A stretch of 32,665 nt of DNA, from assembly GCA_020854215.1 (NCBI GenBank), contig JADZFY010000086.1:1-32665 (forward strand). The letters are read 5' to 3'. The notes beneath the pieces are model-generated. The model was not told the origin of the DNA, made no database searches, and worked only from the letters and a program-made list of their open reading frames with translations. The translations under genes and the position numbers were made by a program. Positions 31,648 to 32,665 of the stretch are shown here, piece by piece (position 1 is the stretch's first letter; each line of letters starts with the position of its first letter). Source of the DNA: Chitinophagaceae bacterium (GTDB lineage Bacteria; Bacteroidota; Bacteroidia; Chitinophagales; Chitinophagaceae).

Positions 31648-32665
31648 ATGAAATATTTCCTGCTTACCCTCATCATAGGTTTGTGTGGTTTTAATGCACA
31701 TGCGCAGCGTAGTTGCACAACAAATGAATACTGGCAAAACCAGCTCAAGGCAGACCCTGCTCTACAACTGCGTTATCTCCAGATACAATCATCAAACGCG
31801 GTAAAGCCTGTCGGCTCAAAAAAAACACAGGGACCGGGTGTAACCGATGCGCCTGTTATTACTATACCGGTTGTTGTACATGTATTGTTTCAAACTTCGC
31901 AACAAAATATCAGTGACGAACAGATTCAATCCCAACTGAATGTTCTTAATAATGATTTCAACAAACGCAATAAGGATATTGCTCTTGTTCCGTCCGTATT
32001 TTCGCCTTTTGCCGCTGATTGTGGCATCAGGTTCGAACTGGCAACCACCGATCCCCGGGGCAAACCAACAACAGGAATCATCCGTACGCCAACAAACCGT
32101 ACGTCCTGGAAACAGGATGATCAGATGAAGTTTACCGCCTCAGGAGGGAGTGATGCATGGAACAGTAGGTCTTACCTGAATATATGGGTATGTAACTTAT
32201 CTAACAGCATCCTTGGCTATTCCACATTTCCGGGTGCTGCACCGGAGAAGGATGGGGTTGTTATCCGAACGGATGTGTTTGGCATCTCCCGCAATAACAA
32301 TACGCCATATAATCTGGGCAGAACTACCACCCATGAAGTTGGGCATTGGTTAAATTTAAAACATCTTTGGGGGGACGCAGACTGTGGCAACGACGGTGTA
32401 GCGGATACCCCACCGCAAAAAACATTTAATAGCGGTTGTCCTTCTTTCCCACAGGTTAACGTTACGGGTTGTAATCCCGATCCTTCGGGTGACATGTTTA
32501 TGAACTTTATGGATTTTACCGATGATGTGTGCCTGCATATGTTCACCAACGGACAAAAAGAAAGAATCCGCCAATTATTTGCTGCATCCGGCGCGAGGGA
32601 ATCACTGCTTTACTCTGATGGTTTGAGAATTCAGCAACCTGATGATCCATCATCGGCAACAACTG
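31648..32665 (+). CDS. Secreted M43 (pappalysin/cytophagalysin-like) metalloprotease, N-terminal part
   Basis: 339 residues are visible; the gene runs off the window. Residues 1-19 are a signal peptide (MKYFLLTLIIGLCGFNAHA). A propeptide-like stretch (20-70) precedes VITIPVVVHVLFQTSQQNISDEQI, the usual start of M43B domains. HEVGHWLNLKH at 229-239 is the metzincin zinc motif HExxHxxxxxH, and MNFMD at 285-289 is the Met-turn. Cys pairs around DADCGNDGVADTPPQ and GCPSF fit the family. It would be a secreted endopeptidase. Many relatives end in a type IX secretion sorting domain, but that end is outside the window. It is divergent from the cyclotransferase gene. Confidence 0.92.
   Translation, partial: MKYFLLTLIIGLCGFNAHAQRSCTTNEYWQNQLKADPALQLRYLQIQSSNAVKPVGSKKTQGPGVTDAPVITIPVVVHVLFQTSQQNISDEQIQSQLNVLNNDFNKRNKDIALVPSVFSPFAADCGIRFELATTDPRGKPTTGIIRTPTNRTSWKQDDQMKFTASGGSDAWNSRSYLNIWVCNLSNSILGYSTFPGAAPEKDGVVIRTDVFGISRNNNTPYNLGRTTTHEVGHWLNLKHLWGDADCGNDGVADTPPQKTFNSGCPSFPQVNVTGCNPDPSGDMFMNFMDFTDDVCLHMFTNGQKERIRQLFAASGARESLLYSDGLRIQQPDDPSSATT

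Noticed and set aside
31482..31694. 70-codon frame before the M43 gene
   Set aside because: It overlaps the M43 start in another frame and shows no signal peptide or domain.

Overview
The window looks like chromosomal DNA of a Bacteroidota bacterium, most likely of the Chitinophagaceae or a close relative. The support is indirect. Several start codons are preceded by the phylum's TAnnTTTG -7 promoter box, purine-rich Shine-Dalgarno sites are mostly absent, and the gene families fit (PF14905-type outer-membrane barrel, lipoprotein FKBP, BlaI/BlaR pair, YpdA plus bacilliredoxin, long Lgt, M43 protease). I see no rRNA, tRNA, CRISPR array, insertion sequence or phage gene. This is mainly a housekeeping and envelope region.

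Layout. 1-1792: a truncated secreted sialidase-like protein and a divergent secreted DUF1080 (3-keto-disaccharide hydrolase) protein, both probably acting on glycans. 1931-4150: a BlaR1-type M56 membrane protease and its BlaI-type repressor, with two near-identical operators just upstream. 4346-4672: a YjbR protein. 4738-11253: a TetR regulator and a TolC / adaptor / RND-pump efflux operon on the minus strand, ending in a strong terminator. Similar operator-like sequences lie before tetR and before the efflux genes. 11385-12940: a flavodoxin-like protein, a DUF3817 membrane protein and a DUF3467 protein. 13057-18609: an aminotransferase, folD, queE, a YpdA-like flavoprotein, a duplicated-domain DUF1599 protein and folP (folate and queuosine metabolism, thiol redox). 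18886-20843: an NrnA-type DHH phosphoesterase translationally coupled to an FKBP-type isomerase lipoprotein. 20985-23516: ndk and a long UbiD-family decarboxylase, converging on a possible small RNA. 23759-28880: an outer-membrane beta-barrel protein, lgt, a bacilliredoxin and an Hsp20. 29090-32665: a secreted protein of unknown function, a lipoprotein glutaminyl cyclotransferase and the start of a secreted M43 metalloprotease.

How the parts fit. The most coherent units are the TetR-controlled tripartite efflux system and the BlaI/BlaR circuit. The BlaR-like protein has a 23-residue repeat tail in place of a penicillin-binding sensor. YpdA and bacilliredoxin are both present about 11 kb apart, which suggests bacillithiol-type thiol redox, but the YpdA lacks the cysteine I recall as conserved in Firmicutes. 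I found no clear wholly new system. The best leads are the BlaR tail, the YpdA substitution, the possible small RNA at 21478-21571, and a possible decayed lipoprotein gene at 18644-18772.
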